From: JAJEDW01 sp963555775
GTDB taxonomy: Bacteria; Acidobacteriota; Terriglobia; 20CM-2-55-15
DNA length: 64,000 nucleotides
NCBI GenBank assembly: GCA_963555775.3
Contig: CAUVWY020000009.1
Span: forward strand, 124,001-188,000
Direction of reading: 5' to 3'
Shown here: positions 8,575 through 16,999 of the stretch, in pieces
Layout of the letters: each line of letters opens with the position of its first letter
Position numbering within the stretch: position 1 is the first letter of the stretch
Program-made: the position numbers and the translations under genes
Notes under the pieces: generated by a model
The model's input: only the letters and a program-made list of their open reading frames with translations
The model's database searches: none
What the model was told of the DNA's origin: nothing

Positions 8575-8870
8575 GCAAAGCAGACTTGTCAGAAGCTCTC
8601 GTTGATGCCGGGGGCGGCACTCGACGCAAAGCCGGTCCGCAGCCAGTACAAGCGGCAAAGCGCCGGCCGACCGTCGCGACCGATCCTCAACCGAAAAGAA
8701 TAGGGACCAAGCCCATTACCGTTCACTTTCCAAAAGAGGTTCGCGACCAGCTCAAGATTCTGGCCGTGGAGCAGGGAACGACGTTGCAGACGCTTGTAGG
8801 CGAAAGCTTCAACATGCTCTTTGCGAAATATGGCAAGCCCGAGATAGCGCCGGGCGAGCAGAAACCTTAA
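8571..8870 (+). CDS. Ribbon-helix-helix partner of ParA (ParG/ParB-like)
   Basis: This 99-residue protein has a disordered basic N-terminus (residues 1-48, KAGPQPVQAAKRRPT) and a C-terminal ribbon-helix-helix domain: PITVHFPKEVRDQLKILAVE, then QGTTLQTLVGESFNMLF. In type Ib partition systems the flexible tail stimulates ParA hydrolysis while the RHH dimer binds centromere repeats, here probably the palindromes upstream of parA. The ATGA overlap with parA supports the pairing. A plain antitoxin-like RHH regulator is the alternative. Confidence 0.85.
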   Translation: MSKADLSEALVDAGGGTRRKAGPQPVQAAKRRPTVATDPQPKRIGTKPITVHFPKEVRDQLKILAVEQGTTLQTLVGESFNMLFAKYGKPEIAPGEQKP

Positions 8871-8960
8871 TGCCCGTGGACTATCGCAATGTCTGTGTTG
8901 TTTTTGCTCGCCGTCCTTAGTAGCGGCATGCGAAGGTGACGTTCCGGCGGATCCGGCCAA

Positions 8961-9407
8961 GTGAGCGCGCACAATTTCCAGTATGAAACCGTGGCCCTGG
9001 CCCGGGAGTGCGATTCCTTCGTCGAGGGGAGCGACTGGTCCCGGAGCACGTTCAGCACCCTCTACCGGCGCGTCCAGGAACACATGGCCGGCCAGTACGG
9101 CAGGGGCCAGGGTTTGTACCGCTACAAGAACGAGACGCTGGTCGACCAGCTCCGGATCACCCCGGAGGAAGAACGCCACATGAAGACGCTGATCTCGACC
9201 ACGGAGAAGTACCGGCGACGCAATGAGAAGGACAGGGCCGCGCGAGGACATCAATCCAAGCGCGTGGAACGCGCCAGGAAGATCGTTGAATTGCGCCGGG
9301 CCGGGATGTCGCTGCGGCAGATTTCGGTGCTGGTCGGGTGCGGCAAATCGACTGTGGCGGACGAACTGAAATCACCACTACTAACCGCAATAGATTCATT
9401 GACTTAG
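8961..9407 (+). pseudogene. Plasmid replication-protein-like C-terminal remnant
   Basis: The frame is open from just after a stop at 8937; the first start is GTG 8961. The product reads NFQYETVALARECDSFVEGS, then a basic coiled stretch, and ends in a helix-turn-helix, RRAGMSLRQISVLVGCGKST. A C-terminal HTH after a charged linker and the ITPEEERHMKTL block resemble the tail of plasmid replicase/primase proteins, but I could not verify the family. The abrupt start, without ribosome-binding site, suggests a 5'-truncated gene. Its place right after parA-RHH supports a replication role in the original plasmid. Confidence 0.45.
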
Positions 9408-9724
9408 GCAAGGTGTCCGGAAAATGCCCCTATGTATTGGTGGCGTAGCCAGATATGCCCATTCAAATCCGGATGCCTGAGCCGCTCCGCGGCGAACACC
9501 TTTGCCCCGCGCGGAGCGCGCCATTCCGGATTCCGAATGGATCGAAGTGCAGTGAGTGAAACCGGGGGGGGTCCGGGGGGGAGCGGAGCGGCTCCCCCCG
9601 GCATCGTCCCCAGAGGAACCGCCGGGCCTGGTCGATGAGCAACCCGCACTCGGGAGCAGGTTCCGGCCTTCGAAGAGCGGGCCCGGATTTCCGACCGCGC
9701 ACCGATTTTTTGGGAGGTTCTGCC
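9408..9724. other. Non-coding stretch with a GC-rich hairpin
   Basis: No gene is supported in this 317-bp stretch. It contains a perfect 9-bp stem, GGGGGGAGC (9576-9584) and GCTCCCCCC (9591-9599), with a 6-nt loop. There is no T-run after it, so it is not a classical terminator. Confidence 0.5.
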
Positions 9725-9880
9725 ATGAGCGCAAAAGGGTACACCGTTCGATATGTTCCTGACCCGAATGTCGAAGGGAGCGCAAACACGTACTTGGCGG
9801 GCCTGAAGACGTGCGGGCATCGGCACAAAAAGCTGGAGGCCGCCGAGAACTGCGCGAAGCTCAAGGCGGAAAAGGGCTGA
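9725..9880 (+). CDS. Small 51-residue hypothetical protein
   Basis: The start at 9725 (MSAKGYTVRYVPDPNVEG) has an ideal ribbon of upstream signals: GGGAGG 8 nt before the ATG. The product is compact and basic, with one Cys-x-x-x-His (CGHRH) and a charged helical C-terminus (KKLEAAENCAKLKAEKG). Family unknown. The ribosome-binding site, and its position in the plasmid-like block, make translation plausible. Confidence 0.55.
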   Translation: MSAKGYTVRYVPDPNVEGSANTYLAGLKTCGHRHKKLEAAENCAKLKAEKG

Positions 9881-9983
9881 AAGGTCGGCGTCGAGGTTCG
9901 GGTGACCGAAATACGCCGGTGAAATCGAAGTCAGCCGTCTACGCTGAAACCGCCCACGAGGCGCTGAGACGTGGTTTGAGTCC

Positions 9984-10235
9984 TTATGTGCCGGACACTT
10001 CCTTCTCCAGAACCTCGCGGATAAGGCGTTGGTACGGTATGCCACGTACTGTTGCCTTTGCTTTGACTGCGTTGAGTAGAGATTCCGGTAGACGCATATT
10101 AATGCGCGATGCTTTCTTCTCGAATTCAAAACGAACGGGTGTGGCACCCGATAGAACATAGTCAGAAAGATCGGCCTCATCGACAAAACGCTCCGCAGCC
10201 TTATCCGTCTTAAACGCTGGGATTTTCTTTTTCAT
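9984..10235 (-). CDS. brnA: BrnA-type antitoxin
   Basis: An 83-residue protein starting at MKKKIPAFKTDKAAERFVDE; AAGGAG lies 10 nt upstream. The C-terminal ribbon-helix-helix is ASRINMRLPESLLNAVKAKA, followed by GIPYQRLIREVLEKEV, the typical BrnA ending. BrnA binds and inhibits BrnT and represses the operon. It overlaps the 3' end of brnT by 26 nt. The antitoxin frame is intact while its toxin partner is broken. Confidence 0.92.
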   Translation of the reverse strand: MKKKIPAFKTDKAAERFVDEADLSDYVLSGATPVRFEFEKKASRINMRLPESLLNAVKAKATVRGIPYQRLIREVLEKEVSGT

Positions 10236-10514
10236 AGTGGTCAATCTCCTTGCGGTGCATATAGCGAGCCGATATGGGGCGAATGAATGTTTGACCGTTT
10301 CTCTGGCGAAGCGTGTAAACGAGAAAGATGTATCGCCCTGCCACCGTTCGCCCGATGGCTCTAGACCGGTCTTCGCCGTCCGAATGGTTTGGGTCCGGCA
10401 GGACCATCACTATCCCGTCGAAACGCTTTCGATCGCTTCGAGCGTTAGGCCATGTTTGAGGCATTTCTCTTGGTTGCCAGCATCCCAGTCAAAGCCATAA
10501 ACCGCCTTCTTCAT
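10210..10514 (-). pseudogene. brnT: BrnT-type toxin, frameshifted by one base
   Basis: From ATG 10514 the frame reads MKKAVYGFDWDAGNQEKCLK, then HGLTLEAIESV, the canonical BrnT N-terminus, then goes out of frame to a stop (STG*). The rest, DGIVMVLPDPNHSDGE through RAIGRTVAG, VYTLRQRNGQ and IRPISARYMHRKE, is in the neighbouring frame and ends at 10210. One added T in the AAACG/CGTTT run at 10419-10424 would restore a normal BrnT. BrnT is a RelE-fold ribonuclease; the split product should be inactive. Confidence 0.9.
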
Positions 10515-10544
10515 GGCACAGACTATGGGCACCTGTACATACAA

Positions 10545-10862
10545 TTGTCAACCATACGGCGGGACAAGCGCATCCAGTTGCAACTGGGCCAGTCTCGGAA
10601 GACCACAGGAGGGGAGATAGCCGGGAGAAGAAGCCTGGAAAAGCAGATTCGGATTGCCGAAACCCGCGCCAACGCCCGCGAACGGAAATTAGAAACTCGC
10701 CGCGATCTTCTCGTCGGGATTATGATTCGTAGTCGTGTCAAAGAGAATCCGGAGACCGAGCCAGCCCTGCTCGAAGACCTGGATGACTTTCTCGAACGTG
10801 ACCGGGACCGCGCACTGTTCGATCTACCCCCCCTGCCCGCAGGAAATCACGGAGGCCAATAA
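10545..10862 (+). CDS. TraD/MobC-like mobilisation accessory protein (tentative)
   Basis: A charged helical protein of about 105 residues. A TTG at 10545 gives LSTIRRDKRIQLQLGQ as N-terminus, followed by RNANARERKLETRR-like coiled coil and the ending ERDRDRALFDLPPLP, which resembles the C-terminus of small TraD/MobC proteins of mobilisable plasmids (relaxosome accessory factors). Homology is judged by eye only. It is divergent from brnTA and shares the 10515-10545 leader. No relaxase gene is visible, so any mobilisation module is incomplete. Confidence 0.4.
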   Translation: MSTIRRDKRIQLQLGQSRKTTGGEIAGRRSLEKQIRIAETRANARERKLETRRDLLVGIMIRSRVKENPETEPALLEDLDDFLERDRDRALFDLPPLPAGNHGGQ

Positions 10863-10891
10863 GTAGCTGAATCGTTCGCTGAGGCATCAGG

Positions 10892-11476
10892 TCAGGAGCT
10901 CTTTGGGTTTGGGAAGTAGGGCAGTGGAGCACGCCAATGCAAGTACTCTCGCCCCTTCTCTGTGATCTCAATCATCGTCCCGAGTACAGTGATGAGTTGG
11001 TGCTTCTCAAGCGCCGAGAGAATAGCTCCCCTCTCGATAGCCCTGGGGATCGCAGTCATCCACGTCGTGTGGAACAACTCAATTGAGGGGCTGTTGCGCA
11101 CAAGCCAATCAAGCACCAGTTCAGTGTCGCGGACAAAGTAGTAGCTCAAATAACGGTACTCCCAGATCCTACTAGTGGTTTTCTCTGACTGTATTAAGTC
11201 GTTCACAAGCTTTTGCTGCTCCGGTGCGCTCGTAAAACCTTCAGGCAGAGCGGTCTCTGTAGACCCTGTTGGGAGCTCATTTGGACTAGTTTTTTCAATG
11301 CGGTCAGTCTGGGAAGTCGTCGAGAGCTCACCGCCCGGGAACTTAATCGTCGCTATTCGGGCCATAATTGCCTTCAGATCGTTCCTAAAGACCCTCCCGA
11401 GGACGATGACAACCAGAGCCGTCATGGGTGGAGCTGAGAGCAGTACGCGGAGATATCCAACGATAATTTCGTTCAT
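10892..11476 (-). CDS. Membrane-anchored protein with C-terminal winged-helix-like domain
   Basis: The start at 11476 (MNEIIVGYLRVLLSAPP) is preceded by GGGGAAACT. One TM helix (residues about 17-30, TALVVIVLGRVF) is followed by IMARIATIKFPGGEL, a short amphipathic/PGG motif common after a single TM in hypothetical proteins of phage and defence regions. A soluble domain (residues 90-194) ends in a winged-helix-like unit: ILSALEKHQLITVLGTMIEI, then TEKGREYLHW. No family name is assigned. The neighbourhood (toxin-antitoxin, DUF2971) would suit a defence or sensor protein, but that is inference. Confidence 0.6.
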   Translation of the reverse strand: MNEIIVGYLRVLLSAPPMTALVVIVLGRVFRNDLKAIMARIATIKFPGGELSTTSQTDRIEKTSPNELPTGSTETALPEGFTSAPEQQKLVNDLIQSEKTTSRIWEYRYLSYYFVRDTELVLDWLVRNSPSIELFHTTWMTAIPRAIERGAILSALEKHQLITVLGTMIEITEKGREYLHWRAPLPYFPNPKSS

Positions 11477-11661
11477 AGTTTCCCCCTGTCTAGCACGTGC
11501 GGCGGTCGCGCTCACGGCCTTAGCGTGTAAAATCGCGCCGATCTGTCTGACACCCTCAGAATCACTCAAAGGCACTTAGCTGCCTCTTCGTTTCCGAGAA
11601 AGCCGTGAGGGGCTTCCTGCGGCCCGTTCCGGGCCTTTCTTATCTCGTCCATAATCCTGCA

Positions 11662-11924
11662 ATGACTGCCAATACGAAACATCAGACAGTGGAAGGATTC
11701 CAGCCATCTGACATGGGCATAAAAATATGGCGGTACATGGACCTGACGAAGCTGGTCGCCTTCTTGGAAACTGGAAGTCTCCATTTTGCGAGAGCTGACA
11801 CCCTCGGCGATCCCTACGAAGGATCCTGGACCAGACTCAACAAAGCAGCCGAGAAACAACGGTTTCTACAACTAATTGCCGATCTGGAAAGGAACAACCC
11901 GGATCTGAAAGGGAAGAACACTCC
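11662..11924 (+). pseudogene. DUF2971-like protein, truncated by IS21 insertion
   Basis: From ATG 11662 the sequence IWRYMDLTKLVAFLETGSLH, then FARADTLGDPYEGSWT matches the N-terminal part of DUF2971-type proteins (usually 200-300 residues, often near prophage and defence genes; function unknown). After residue 88 (NTPRF) the IS21-II left end begins at 11925 and the frame runs on only to a stop at 11971. The 3' part of the gene is not found on the other side of the element, where unrelated duplicated sequence begins. Confidence 0.7.
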
Positions 11925-12102
11925 TCGCTTTGACAACGTAAAAAGGACCCACCCCCTGGTTAATGGTTTGTAAGTGATTCCGCCGTCGAGGCTGCGGGAA
12001 GTGTGGGAGCCGAAGGCTTCCAAGCCACTGTGGGAACGCGCTGGCTTTGCAGCGGGTTTCCATGGGGGCGGCACTTTCCACAGCCCGCTGCGCCCGCGGT
12101 TT

Positions 12103-12894
12103 TCACGCGGATCCTCCGGCGGACCGGGGTTTGTTCTTCCGTTTGCTGGCGGCGCCGAGACTGTCGGTAAACCGGATGCTTTCCCAATCGAACTGGTGAA
12201 TGGCGCAGTGATGGGTGAGCCGGTCCAGCAGGGCTGCGGTCAGTGCGGCGTCACCGAAGACGCTGGTCCACTGTGCAAACGGCAGGTTCGATGTGACGAT
12301 CAGCGAACCCTTTTCGTAGCGATCCGAGAAGACCTGAAACAGCAATTGCGCCCCCTCGGCCGAGAACGGGATATAGCCGACTTCGTCCACGATGAGCAGC
12401 TCGAAGCGGGCCAGCTTGGCCAGGCGCCGCTTCAGTTGCCGTTCCTCGCGCGACTCGATCAAGGTGTTGACCAGCCCGGCGGCCGTGGTGAACCCGACGC
12501 GGTAGCCCCTCCGGCAGGCTTCCACACCCAGCGCCGTGGCGGCATGGGTTTTACCGGTTCCGTGCTTGCCCAACAGGACGACGTTCTCGTGCCGGGTAAT
12601 GTAGCCGCACTCGGCATAGTCGCGAACCTGGATCGCATCCAGCACCGGCCACTTCTTCAGGTCCGTGGTCTCCAGGGTCTTGAGCAGTGGGAACCGGGCC
12701 TCCCGCAGTCGACGCTGGACCTGATTGGCTTGCCGCTGTTCCAGCTCGCGGCTGGCCAGAGCCAATAGAAATCCGGTGTACCCCTCGCCGGCCTCTTTGG
12801 CCTGTCGGGCGTGTTCCCGCCACTCCCGCACCATGGCCGGGAGCCGGAGTTGCCGCAGTGCGTCGTCGAGAACGATCTCCTGACCCGGACTCAT
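12103..12894 (-). CDS. istB: IS21 IstB helper ATPase (type II, copy 1)
   Basis: A 263-residue IstB with Walker A LLGKHGTGKTH (about residues 103-113), Walker B LLIVDEVGY, and the IstB block SDRYEKGSLIVTSNLPF. The N-terminal helical domain (LRQLRLPAMVREWREHA) contacts IstA. It overlaps the istA stop by 4 nt. Intact, with a C-terminus in basic residues (SKRKNKPRSAGGSA). Confidence 0.97.
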   Translation of the reverse strand: MSPGQEIVLDDALRQLRLPAMVREWREHARQAKEAGEGYTGFLLALASRELEQRQANQVQRRLREARFPLLKTLETTDLKKWPVLDAIQVRDYAECGYITRHENVVLLGKHGTGKTHAATALGVEACRRGYRVGFTTAAGLVNTLIESREERQLKRRLAKLARFELLIVDEVGYIPFSAEGAQLLFQVFSDRYEKGSLIVTSNLPFAQWTSVFGDAALTAALLDRLTHHCAIHQFDWESIRFTDSLGAASKRKNKPRSAGGSA

Positions 12895-14414
12895 CGCGCA
12901 CCCCCGGCCAGGAGACGGTCATATTGATCCAGATCGGCCCGGGCGATCGTCAGGTCGGTGATACCGGGCATCAACCCGGACTCCAGCGGCGCATGGGATC
13001 GAGTCGGCGTGTCCTCCCGCATCAGAATGTGCCGCACCGCTTCCAACTCGATACAGTGGGCATCGAGCGCTTCCTGGATGGCCGAGGACACCCGATCCAG
13101 ATCCCAGTCCTGGTGGAGTTGCAGGATGCCGATGAACTCCCGCGTGCCCCGGCTGTACCCGTGCCGTTCCCGCAACCGCTCCAGCGCGGTTTCGTAATGC
13201 GCCGGCCACTGGGGCCGCCACTGCCGGATCGGCCGGGCGCTCTCAAACGAGGCCACCTTCCGCCGGATCAACTCCAGGTAGTGCAACGGATCGATCCGCC
13301 AGTCGCTATGACCGAAGGCGCGGTCATGTTCGGCCACCTTCTTCTGGTCCGCGTAAAAACTCACCCGGTCACAGCCGATATGGGCCCAGAGCCGGCGTCC
13401 CACATATGCGGTCGGCACCGAATACCGGTTCCGATCCACCTGGGCGGTCTGATACGGGCTGATCCGGACTCCCACCACCTTCGTGTTCTCGAACCGCGTG
13501 TCGGGCAGTGCCAGGAGGCGTTCTTGCTCCACCGCGTGCCGCCCCCCGATCGTGCGATCGTCGGACCGGCCCCCGATCCGGCGCTGGTCGTCAGCCGCGC
13601 AGCGTTCCAGCAACTGCGTGTTCAGATCCTCGAAGTCCGCCACTTCGGGAACCGGCGCCAGGAAGTTCCGGCGTGCAAAGCCGACCAGGCCCTCGACCCC
13701 GCCTTTCTCCTGGCCGCGGGCCGGATTACAGAACCGCGCTTCAAACGTGTAGTGGGCCCGAAACGCCGTGAACCGGGCCTGCTCGACCCGAGCCTTCCCC
13801 TTCAGAATCCGCTTCACGGCCGTCTTCAGGTTGTCGAAAACCAGGGTCGGGAATACGCCGCCGTACCAATCGAACGCCCGAATGTGACCGTCCAGGAACA
13901 TCTCCTGCCGTTCCCACGGATAGGCCCGCACAAAGGCCTTGCCCGAGTACCGGGATCTCATACAGAACAACTTGACCTGACGGTCTTCACCGTTCATCCG
14001 GACCCAGGCCGTCCCCCAGTCCACCTCGGCTTCACGGGCGTGTTCCGGGTCCAGCGGCACCACAGCGCCGGTCTGGTTCCAGCCCAACCGTGTCTTCCGT
14101 TCCCGAACCCAGCGGCGTACCGTCGCCTCGGCTCCGGTAAATTCATGCTCCTCCACCAGACGTTGCCACACCCGGTGCGCGGTGTGGCGTTGCTTGACCG
14201 GCTGGTCCCGGTCCGCCTGGAGCCAGGCATCTACGATCCCGGCGACCGGGTCCATCACCGGACAGGCGGGCTCCTTCTCTCGCCGATACTTGGGCTCCTG
14301 TCCGGCCAATACTTTCCGGACCGTCCGTCGCGTGTGCCCGGTCTCCCGGGCGATCTGTCGAATGCTTTTCTTGTAAACCCGATCTGCGGTTCTGATCAAC
14401 TCGTACTGATCCAT
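12891..14414 (-). CDS. istA: IS21 IstA transposase (type II, copy 1)
   Basis: A 507-residue transposase when started at MDQYELIRTADRVYKKSIRQ (14414, GAGGATTGATAGGG upstream); the frame extends 16 codons further. Domain order: N-terminal HTH (IRQIARETGHTRRTVRKVL), DDE core with EVDWGTAWV (first Asp), LVFDNLKTAVKRIL (second Asp) and GGVEGLVGF (Glu), then a beta-barrel-like C-terminal domain. No frameshift is seen, so this copy and its IstB could be active. Confidence 0.97.
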   Translation of the reverse strand: MDQYELIRTADRVYKKSIRQIARETGHTRRTVRKVLAGQEPKYRREKEPACPVMDPVAGIVDAWLQADRDQPVKQRHTAHRVWQRLVEEHEFTGAEATVRRWVRERKTRLGWNQTGAVVPLDPEHAREAEVDWGTAWVRMNGEDRQVKLFCMRSRYSGKAFVRAYPWERQEMFLDGHIRAFDWYGGVFPTLVFDNLKTAVKRILKGKARVEQARFTAFRAHYTFEARFCNPARGQEKGGVEGLVGFARRNFLAPVPEVADFEDLNTQLLERCAADDQRRIGGRSDDRTIGGRHAVEQERLLALPDTRFENTKVVGVRISPYQTAQVDRNRYSVPTAYVGRRLWAHIGCDRVSFYADQKKVAEHDRAFGHSDWRIDPLHYLELIRRKVASFESARPIRQWRPQWPAHYETALERLRERHGYSRGTREFIGILQLHQDWDLDRVSSAIQEALDAHCIELEAVRHILMREDTPTRSHAPLESGLMPGITDLTIARADLDQYDRLLAGGAR

Positions 14415-14574
14415 CCCTATCAATCCTCGCCTCCCACCCGCGTGCCTGTTCTTCCAGTTCACGCTTCCGGGGAGGCTATCAGGGGTGGGTCCCTTTTACG
14501 TTATCGAAATCAGCCACTGCAGCTTCTCACGCAGCGTCTGCTCTACGAAGTCCGTCCTCGTCAATGAAGTGAAT

Positions 14575-15217
14575 CTAGAAGGTAGGCGGTGTGTTCACCC
14601 AGATTAGGACGGCATCTTCAGTCGACGGATTTAGCCAACGGTGTCCGAGATGGCTTTTGAATGTAAGGCAATCGCCTTCTTGAAGAAGATGGCATTCCAT
14701 TTCATCCAGCCATATTTCAAGGTTGCCGCTCAGCACATAAATGAACTCTTCTCCCTCATGCGAGTAAGCACCGTTACTTCCGTCACCGGGGGAAATCCGA
14801 AACAGGTGACATTCCAGCATTTTGCTGCCCGGTGACAGCAATTCCATGCGAACGCCCGAGTCCGTCTCAATCGCTTTTCGCTCACCTGCTCGAACCAGGC
14901 TAACGGGCTGGGGGACAGCCTCGAACAACTGTAAAACGGTCGTATCGTATACAGCGGTCAACCGATGTAGGGTGGCAATTGAGGCATTGGCTCTGGACAA
15001 CTCGATGCTGCTGAGAAAACCAGCAGAGACGCCGGCGCGGCCTGCGGCCTCAACCAGAGTCAATCCGTTACGCTCCCGCAATCTACGCAACTTGCCGCCA
15101 ACGTCCGTCGCCGCAGTGCCTTTGTGGGGGGGGTGTCGGCAGGTTCTTGCCGAGCCCAGCCTTAATGCCACGCACGCTGAGTCGTTGAACGTTACGGAGA
15201 TATTTGATTCGTTTGAG
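14575..15217 (-). pseudogene. MerR-XRE-cupin regulator copy 1, 3' part (XRE and cupin domains)
   Basis: This part encodes an XRE helix-turn-helix (GKLRRLRERNGLTLVEAAGR, then AGVSAGFLSSIE) followed by a cupin (SHEGEEFIYVLSGNLEIWL, then EGDCLTFKSHLGHRWLNP). It is the PuuR-like layout of regulators of polyamine/GABA use. The MerR-type domain that precedes it in copy 2 is split off at 17100-17330 by the IS at 15218-17099. There is also a +1 change at 15126-15135: eight Gs and TGTCGG, against six Gs and TTGTCGG in copy 2. It is therefore broken twice. Confidence 0.88.
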
Positions 15218-15443
15218 CCGCTTGCAAAACTCTGAGGGGGTTGCGGCTCAGCCCCCAATATTCCTGGTGAACATCGTTATGTGCGGGTTCGCAGACTGAG
15301 TTCTGGCCATGGAGGAGGGCGGTGGCGAGTCAGGAAGCATGGGAATAGGTGTTTCGGGGTGTTTTGACCGAGTGTTGGACAAGGGTGTGTGACGGACGCC
15401 TGTAAGGCATCGGGATGAGGTGTTTGGCGGGACGCGTTGTGGA

Positions 15444-16583
15444 TTATGTCACCAAGCGCACGAGTTGATCGGCGGTAAGCGCGAGCACGCCGAACATACA
15501 GTGGCACATCACCTTGGGGGCGCTCCGGACGCGGACATGGCGACCGCCGAACTCGTCTTTGAGACGGCCATTGACGCGCTCACCTGCGGTTCGTTCGCGA
15601 TAGCGAACATCCTGGGGAAGCTGGAAGCCGATACGCTTCAAGCGCCGGGCTTCAGTTTGAAGTTCTTTTGCCCGGGTTTTGTTGCCGCGGGGGTTGATGT
15701 CGATCAACGGCACATGGCCCCGTGAGCGGCTGTGCCGCCGGATCTCCTCAGCGTCGTAAGCGGCGTCCATCAGGTCATACAGATTGGTCGTCCGCTCGGC
15801 GGACACGGTCGTCAGTGGAATGGCGGCCTGGCTGTCATGCAAGGAGGCGGAAGTCAGAATGCAACTGATGGGAATCTGGCCGTCGGCCACATCGATGTGC
15901 AGTTTGTAGCCGACCCAGGTTTCCCGGTAGCCCTTGCTGTTCTTCTTCGTGCCCACATCGCAGCCGGTCGGCAGATCGTCCAGCATCGCCTGCCGGGTCA
16001 TGGCGCCCTGCCGCTGAAGCCGTTTCAGTTCCTTCGGTCTTTCTTCGCCCTTCTTCGGCCGTCCCCGCTTGCGCTTGGGGGGCGGGGATGCTTTCGCGGG
16101 CCTGGCCGGCTTCTCGCGGGCCTGGATGGCCGTCGAGTCTCGGGAGAGGTGACCCACCAACCGGTCCTGGTGGGTCTTCCGGATCAGCGCTTCATGCGCG
16201 CGCTGGGGCAACTGCGTGTCGGCGAACTCGGCAAAGGCGCGTGAGAAGACCGACTCGCTGGGCACCGCGCTCTTCCTCTCCCAGCCGCAGATCCGCCGCA
16301 ACCGCACATCCGTGGCCAGCCGGTCCAGCAGCACTCGCGTGGTCGGCATGTCGTAGACCGCCTTCGCCACGAAGGCGCGCGCCATCGCCGCGCGATCCTT
16401 GGGAGGACGCCCCGGCGCCCGGTCGTGCCGGAGAATCCCATTCTCGATACGGATGATCTCCAGGGTCTGCACTAACTGCTGCTGCTTCCCGGTCAATGGC
16501 CCCAACTCGTTCTCCAACTCTGGAAACAGCGCACTCTGGATCGACTGCCAATAGGGCGCGAAGTGGGCTCGCAGGCTGTTCAT
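15444..16583 (-). CDS. DDE transposase, IS4/IS5 superfamily
   Basis: A 379-residue transposase. The N-terminal DUF772-like region (VLLDRLATDVRLRRICGW, then SESVFSRAFAEFADTQL) is followed by the DDE domain: LVGHLSRDSTAI (first Asp), LYDLMDAAYDAEEI (second Asp) and the YRERTAGERVNGRLKDEFGG block with the catalytic Glu. A proline/lysine-rich insert (PPPKRKRGRPKKGEERPK) separates the first two acidic motifs. The frame is intact and full length, so the element may be mobile. Confidence 0.93.
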   Translation of the reverse strand: MNSLRAHFAPYWQSIQSALFPELENELGPLTGKQQQLVQTLEIIRIENGILRHDRAPGRPPKDRAAMARAFVAKAVYDMPTTRVLLDRLATDVRLRRICGWERKSAVPSESVFSRAFAEFADTQLPQRAHEALIRKTHQDRLVGHLSRDSTAIQAREKPARPAKASPPPKRKRGRPKKGEERPKELKRLQRQGAMTRQAMLDDLPTGCDVGTKKNSKGYRETWVGYKLHIDVADGQIPISCILTSASLHDSQAAIPLTTVSAERTTNLYDLMDAAYDAEEIRRHSRSRGHVPLIDINPRGNKTRAKELQTEARRLKRIGFQLPQDVRYRERTAGERVNGRLKDEFGGRHVRVRSAPKVMCHCMFGVLALTADQLVRLVT

Positions 16584-16633
16584 TGCTTCTTGACCTCCCC
16601 CGTAAACTTACAGTATATATACAGAAAGAGAGG

Positions 16634-16999
16634 ATGTCCCGCAAAGAATCCATGGCTCAAAGTCCACCGATGCTCCAGTACCTGGAGCGTTACAACGCAC
16701 TCAAGGCGGAATTGCAAGAGATCGGGTTCCTCTGCCAGGGTACGGTCCAGACCCGATGGATCCTGTGCGGGAAGACCACATGCCGCTGCCACCGCGACCC
16801 GGACTCCCGTCACGGCCCCTACCATTACTGGACGCGCAAGGACCGCGGAAAAACCGTCGGGCTCAAACTCACCCCAGACGAACTCCGACTCTATCGGGAG
16901 GGGATCGAGAATAACCGCAAACTGGAACGGCTCCTGAAGGACATGCGCTCCATCTCGTCTCGCGCTCTTGCCCTCACCACCGGTAGGAAGGCCCCATGA
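16634..16999 (+). CDS. DUF6788-like IS accessory protein
   Basis: A 121-residue protein with a zinc-binding-like core: RWILCGKTTCRCHRDPDSRH, then GPYHYWTRKDRGKTVGLKL. The same core (KCGRKECRCQQDP..RHGPYYSLTR) is in the ORF before the ISKra4 transposase at 43563. Small proteins of this type travel with transposons and are presumed DNA-binding cofactors. Here it is divergent from the transposase, unlike its usual place upstream of and co-oriented with ISKra4 transposases. Start at 16634; ATG 16652 is possible. Confidence 0.7.
   Translation: MSRKESMAQSPPMLQYLERYNALKAELQEIGFLCQGTVQTRWILCGKTTCRCHRDPDSRHGPYHYWTRKDRGKTVGLKLTPDELRLYREGIENNRKLERLLKDMRSISSRALALTTGRKAP

Larger units (their letters stand above)
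11925..14512 (-). mobile_element. IS21-family element, type II copy 1
   Basis: The ends are TCGCTTTGACAACG (11925) and, inverted, TGATTTCGATAACG (14512), each followed by the repeated block GTAAAAxGGACCCACC. Comparison with copy 2 (39323-41968) fixes both termini. This copy has one GGACCCACC block per end, copy 2 has two. There is no target duplication: the left flank is the DUF2971 gene, while the right flank (GCCACTGCAGC..) is identical to sequence at 52706, so the right junction is a rearrangement breakpoint. Confidence 0.95.

Noticed and set aside
9576..9599. GC-rich hairpin as terminator
   Set aside because: The stem is perfect but no T-run follows on either strand, and no gene ends just before it.
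12687..14567. 626-residue plus-strand reading frame (and its 638-residue twin at 40109-42025)
   Set aside because: It is the exact antisense of istA/istB of IS21-II, proline/arginine-rich, with no family features or ribosome-binding site. GC-rich antisense frames of this sort accompany most long genes here.
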